The notes under the pieces: model-generated
What the model was told of the DNA's origin: nothing
Databases searched by the model: none
What the model saw: only the letters and a program-made list of their open reading frames with translations
Shown: piece after piece, positions 61,874 to 64,000 of the stretch
Numbering within the stretch: the stretch's first letter is position 1
How the letters are laid out: every line of letters starts with the position of its first letter
Source: RGIG1828 sp045541875
Lineage (GTDB): Bacteria > Bacillota > Clostridia > UMGS1810
Assembly: GCA_045541875.1 (NCBI GenBank)
Contig: JAZQJX010000074.1
Span: forward strand, 19,990 to 83,989
Length of the DNA: 64,000 nucleotides
Reading direction: 5' to 3'
Translations under genes and position numbers: made by a program

Positions 61874-62545
61874 ATGGTTCAACTTATCAGTACATATGGC
61901 TCACTTTTGCTCTCTGCTATGGGGCAAACACTTTTACTTGCACTTTGTGGATTGTTTTTCGGGTGCATATTAGGGGTGTTTTTTGGTCTTGCAAGCGTTG
62001 TTGACAGCAAAGTGTCAAAACTGATTTCCAAAATATATGTAAATCTTATTCGTGGAGTGCCTTTGATTGTTCTGGCATTTTTCGTGTTCTACGGTGTACC
62101 TTATGGATTGAAGTCAATAGTGGGTTCAAAATTTGTGCTGACATCACTTCAGGCAGGCACAATCTGTCTTGCTCTCAACTGCGGTGCATATATGTCAGAA
62201 ATTATCCGTGCAGGAATACAGGCTATAGATCCCGGTCAGATGGAGGCTGCAAGAAGTCTCGGACTTTCATACTGGCGTTCAATGTTCAGAGTTGTTCTTC
62301 CTCAGGCAATCAAAAATATGATTCCCAGTATTGTAAATCAGTTTATTATAACTTTGAAAGATACATCAATTCTTTCCGTTATAGGATTTCCGGAATTGGT
62401 TAATAAAGCCCAGAATGTTATTTCCATAACATTTAAATCTTTTGAAATGTGGGCAATTGTTGCGGTGATGTACCTTGTGGTTATTCTTTTATTGCAGCAG
62501 GTTGCAAATGCATTGGAAAGGAGACTTAGCCTTGACCGAAAATAA
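61874..62545 (+). CDS. Amino acid ABC transporter permease
   Basis: A 223-residue membrane protein of the HisM/GlnP family with about five hydrophobic spans (near 9-36, 54-75, 86-110, 145-165 and 190-212). The cytoplasmic EAA loop, which couples to the ATPase, is AIDPGQMEAARSLGLSYW (about 117-134). It follows GGAGGT by 7 bp. Its end overlaps the ATPase gene by 14 bp, consistent with coupled translation. Confidence 0.95.
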   Translation: MVQLISTYGSLLLSAMGQTLLLALCGLFFGCILGVFFGLASVVDSKVSKLISKIYVNLIRGVPLIVLAFFVFYGVPYGLKSIVGSKFVLTSLQAGTICLALNCGAYMSEIIRAGIQAIDPGQMEAARSLGLSYWRSMFRVVLPQAIKNMIPSIVNQFIITLKDTSILSVIGFPELVNKAQNVISITFKSFEMWAIVAVMYLVVILLLQQVANALERRLSLDRK

Positions 62546-63272
62546 TGTAAAAATTCATATAGAAAATTTAAAGAAACGTTTTGGCAAAAACAAGGTTCTC
62601 CGTGGCATTTCAACCGACATATATGAAGGTGAAGTTGTGTGTGTTATCGGTCCGTCAGGATCGGGAAAATCCACTTTTCTTCGTTGCATAAACAGATTGG
62701 AGAGTGCAACTTCCGGTGAAATTGTTGTAGACGGCTATCGCATAAGCGATAAAAAGATTAATCTCAACAAAGTCCGCGAAAACATAGGCATGGTTTTTCA
62801 GCATTTCAACTTATTTGCAAATATGAATGTTTTAAGAAACCTTATGCTTGCACCTGTGGATCTAAAAAAAGCCACAAAAGAAGAAGCAAAAGAAACTGCG
62901 ATGAAACTTTTGGATACTGTCGGTCTTTCAGATAAGGCAGAAAGTTTTCCCTCGCAACTTTCAGGCGGACAAAAGCAGAGGGTTGCCATAGCCAGAGCAC
63001 TTGCCATGTCCCCTGATATTATGCTTTTTGATGAACCCACAAGTGCTCTTGATCCGGAAATGGTCGGAGAAGTTCTGGCGGTCATGAAAAAACTTGCAAA
63101 AGACGGAATGACAATGGTTGTTGTAACTCACGAAATGGGATTTGCAAGAGAAGTGGCAGACCGGGTTATGTTTATGGATGAAGGTGTTATTCTTGAAGAG
63201 GGAACACCGGATGAAATATTCTCTTCACCCAAACATCCGAGAACAAGAGATTTTCTTGAAAAAGTTCTTTAA
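62532..63272 (+). CDS. Amino acid ABC transporter ATP-binding protein
   Basis: A 246-residue ATPase starting at TTG 62532, preceded by AAAGGAG; the frame upstream lies inside the permease gene. It contains Walker A GPSGSGKST (about 40-48), the signature LSGGQKQR (about 143), Walker B MLFDEPTSALD (about 164) and the H-loop VTHEMGF. It belongs to the polar amino acid (GlnQ/HisP) group and would power the permease encoded upstream. Confidence 0.95.
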   Translation: MTENNVKIHIENLKKRFGKNKVLRGISTDIYEGEVVCVIGPSGSGKSTFLRCINRLESATSGEIVVDGYRISDKKINLNKVRENIGMVFQHFNLFANMNVLRNLMLAPVDLKKATKEEAKETAMKLLDTVGLSDKAESFPSQLSGGQKQRVAIARALAMSPDIMLFDEPTSALDPEMVGEVLAVMKKLAKDGMTMVVVTHEMGFAREVADRVMFMDEGVILEEGTPDEIFSSPKHPRTRDFLEKVL

Positions 63273-63277
63273 AATTC

Positions 63278-63327
63278 AATGGAGTGTAAATTAATTCTTA
63301 AGAAGTAATTTACACTCCATTATTTTT
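63278..63327 (+). terminator. Terminator of the amino acid transporter operon
   Basis: A perfect 15-bp stem (63278-63292 with 63307-63321) is followed by ATTTTTA, 5 bp after the stop of the ATPase gene. Confidence 0.92.
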
Positions 63328-63399
63328 ACTGTATAGGAAATTACGCAGAATTTAGTTCGCGAGACAAGATGTATATCAAATTACGCCCGCGACTTGGGT

Positions 63400-63421
63400 G
63401 CAGGCTCAGCCTGCTTTTTTA
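63400..63421 (+). terminator. GC-rich terminator with T-run
   Basis: GCAGGC-TCA-GCCTGC followed by seven T on the plus strand. It overlaps the stop codon of the minus-strand gene at 63419. No plus-strand gene ends just before it; two AAATTACGC copies (about 63339 and 63378) lie upstream, so it may end a small untranslated RNA or be a remnant. Confidence 0.6.
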
Positions 63422-63835
63422 TCTGAGTTTCGCACACAGTCTGCTTACTGCAGTTGATTCACAAAGACATATTCCGCTATCGTTCCACGTGCATATGAAT
63501 TTTATAAATTCTGCGTCATCACCCATAAGGTCAACATTTTCAATGCTTTTGTTTTCCCATTTTATCATACTGTTGGAACAGTTTATGCTATAGTTCCGGA
63601 TTTTTGCATCATACCTGATTTTACCAAGGATGTTCATCAAAGGGAAAACATCGCCGGAATCTATTGCCACAATGAATTTGTCTGATGAACCAATTGAAAA
63701 TGAACATGTCATAAAAATTGGAAATATTCCCTCATCGGAAAGTGATGATTTTATAAAATCGGGATTTGTTAATCCTCTTTGATTTATATTTATTTCCACG
63801 ATACAAACATTATCGGTCACTTCGGTTTTAACCAT
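63419..63835 (-). CDS. Hypothetical protein, 138 residues
   Basis: An unrecognised, soluble protein without signal peptide or membrane span. The sequence has alternating beta strands and helices (VCIVEIN, FIVAIDS, KFICTWN) and a C-terminal stretch with four cysteines. The ATG follows AAAGGTGTG by 8 bp, and a promoter precedes it, which supports a real gene. No function is proposed; a small ligand-binding or ACT-like fold is only a guess. Confidence 0.6.
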   Translation of the reverse strand: MVKTEVTDNVCIVEININQRGLTNPDFIKSSLSDEGIFPIFMTCSFSIGSSDKFIVAIDSGDVFPLMNILGKIRYDAKIRNYSINCSNSMIKWENKSIENVDLMGDDAEFIKFICTWNDSGICLCESTAVSRLCAKLR

Positions 63836-63856
63836 GCATGTTACACACCTTTAATA

Positions 63857-63884
63857 ATAATATAAAACTAAAAGGGAATGTAAA
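63857..63884 (-). promoter_or_regulatory. Promoter of the 138-residue hypothetical gene
   Basis: On the minus strand TTTACA (63884-63879), 16-bp spacer, TATTAT (63862-63857), with the start codon about 22 bp downstream. Confidence 0.6.
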
Positions 63885-63972
63885 AAAAGTCCAGACCGCA
63901 AAAAGGCAGTGATAATAAGCAATACAGAGTATTAATTAGCCTGTAAATCATTTGAATTTGCTAAAAATGTTG

Positions 63973-63998
63973 AAAAACATCTGTTTCAAGATGTTTTT
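63973..63998. terminator. Symmetrical hairpin at the right edge
   Basis: AAAAACATCT (63973-63982) pairs with AGATGTTTTT (63989-63998) around GTTTCA. The A-run and T-run ends allow termination on either strand; it probably belongs to a gene to the right. Confidence 0.7.
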
Positions 63999-64000
63999 CT

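Overview
The window is a low-GC, AGA-rich chromosomal segment of a spore-forming Clostridia-type Firmicute. This rests on the clostridial spoVAC-spoVAD gene order, the hemW-hrcA-grpE-dnaK-dnaJ heat-shock locus with a consensus CIRCE operator, strong AGGAGG ribosome binding sites, TTGACA/TATAAT promoters with 17 bp spacers, and SLH (S-layer homology) surface proteins. No transposase, integrase, prophage gene, rRNA or CRISPR array was recognised. Genus and species cannot be told from the sequence alone.

Layout. 1-2000: spoVAD (runs off the left edge) and spoVAC on the minus strand, then two tRNA-Leu genes (GAG, CAG), each with a terminator. 2014-5980: a minus-strand operon of four NAD(P)-dependent oxidoreductases, divergent from an AraC regulator (6086). 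7061-13837: an amidohydrolase, hemW and the hrcA-grpE-dnaK-dnaJ chaperone locus. 13895-14767: a deletion scar where a 5'-truncated AraC gene and a 5'-truncated GH5 glycosidase meet head to head. 14918-18550: a cytoplasmic heparinase II/III-type lyase and a TIM-barrel glycosidase-like protein. 18551-19164: an unexplained gap. 19165-26758: a DeoR regulator, then a FGGY (rhamnulokinase-like) kinase, two amidohydrolase-fold proteins, a xylose-isomerase-fold sugar isomerase, a class III aminotransferase and an SDR dehydrogenase. 26811-44525: six consecutive secreted or surface proteins: two giant heparinase II/III proteins, two LamG/discoidin-like proteins and two SLH proteins. 44578-50930: a GH106-like glycosidase and a 1048-residue TIM-barrel glycosidase-like protein. 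51132-54321: a SorC-regulated dehydrogenase and class II aldolase. 54586-58950: an MBL hydrolase, an acetylxylan-esterase-type enzyme, an M20 peptidase and an esterase. 59095-60779: tRNA-Thr and an ADP-ribosylglycohydrolase family gene. 61023-63272: a polar amino acid ABC transporter. The window ends with a small unknown gene.

How it fits together (inference). 14.9-58.9 kb reads as one Gram-positive polysaccharide utilisation region. SLH proteins could hold a glycan-binding and lyase machinery at the wall. Secreted heparinase-fold lyases would cut an acidic polymer, the GH106-like enzyme and the esterases would remove rhamnose-like and acetyl groups, and a cytoplasmic twin of the secreted lyase would finish the oligosaccharides. 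The isomerase, kinase, aldolase, dehydrogenases and aminotransferase would process the released sugars. The local DeoR, SorC and AraC regulators and repeated operator-like sequences suggest substrate-inducible control. The substrate is not established; a rhamnose- and uronate-containing acetylated polymer is the simplest reading. No sugar transporter lies in the window.
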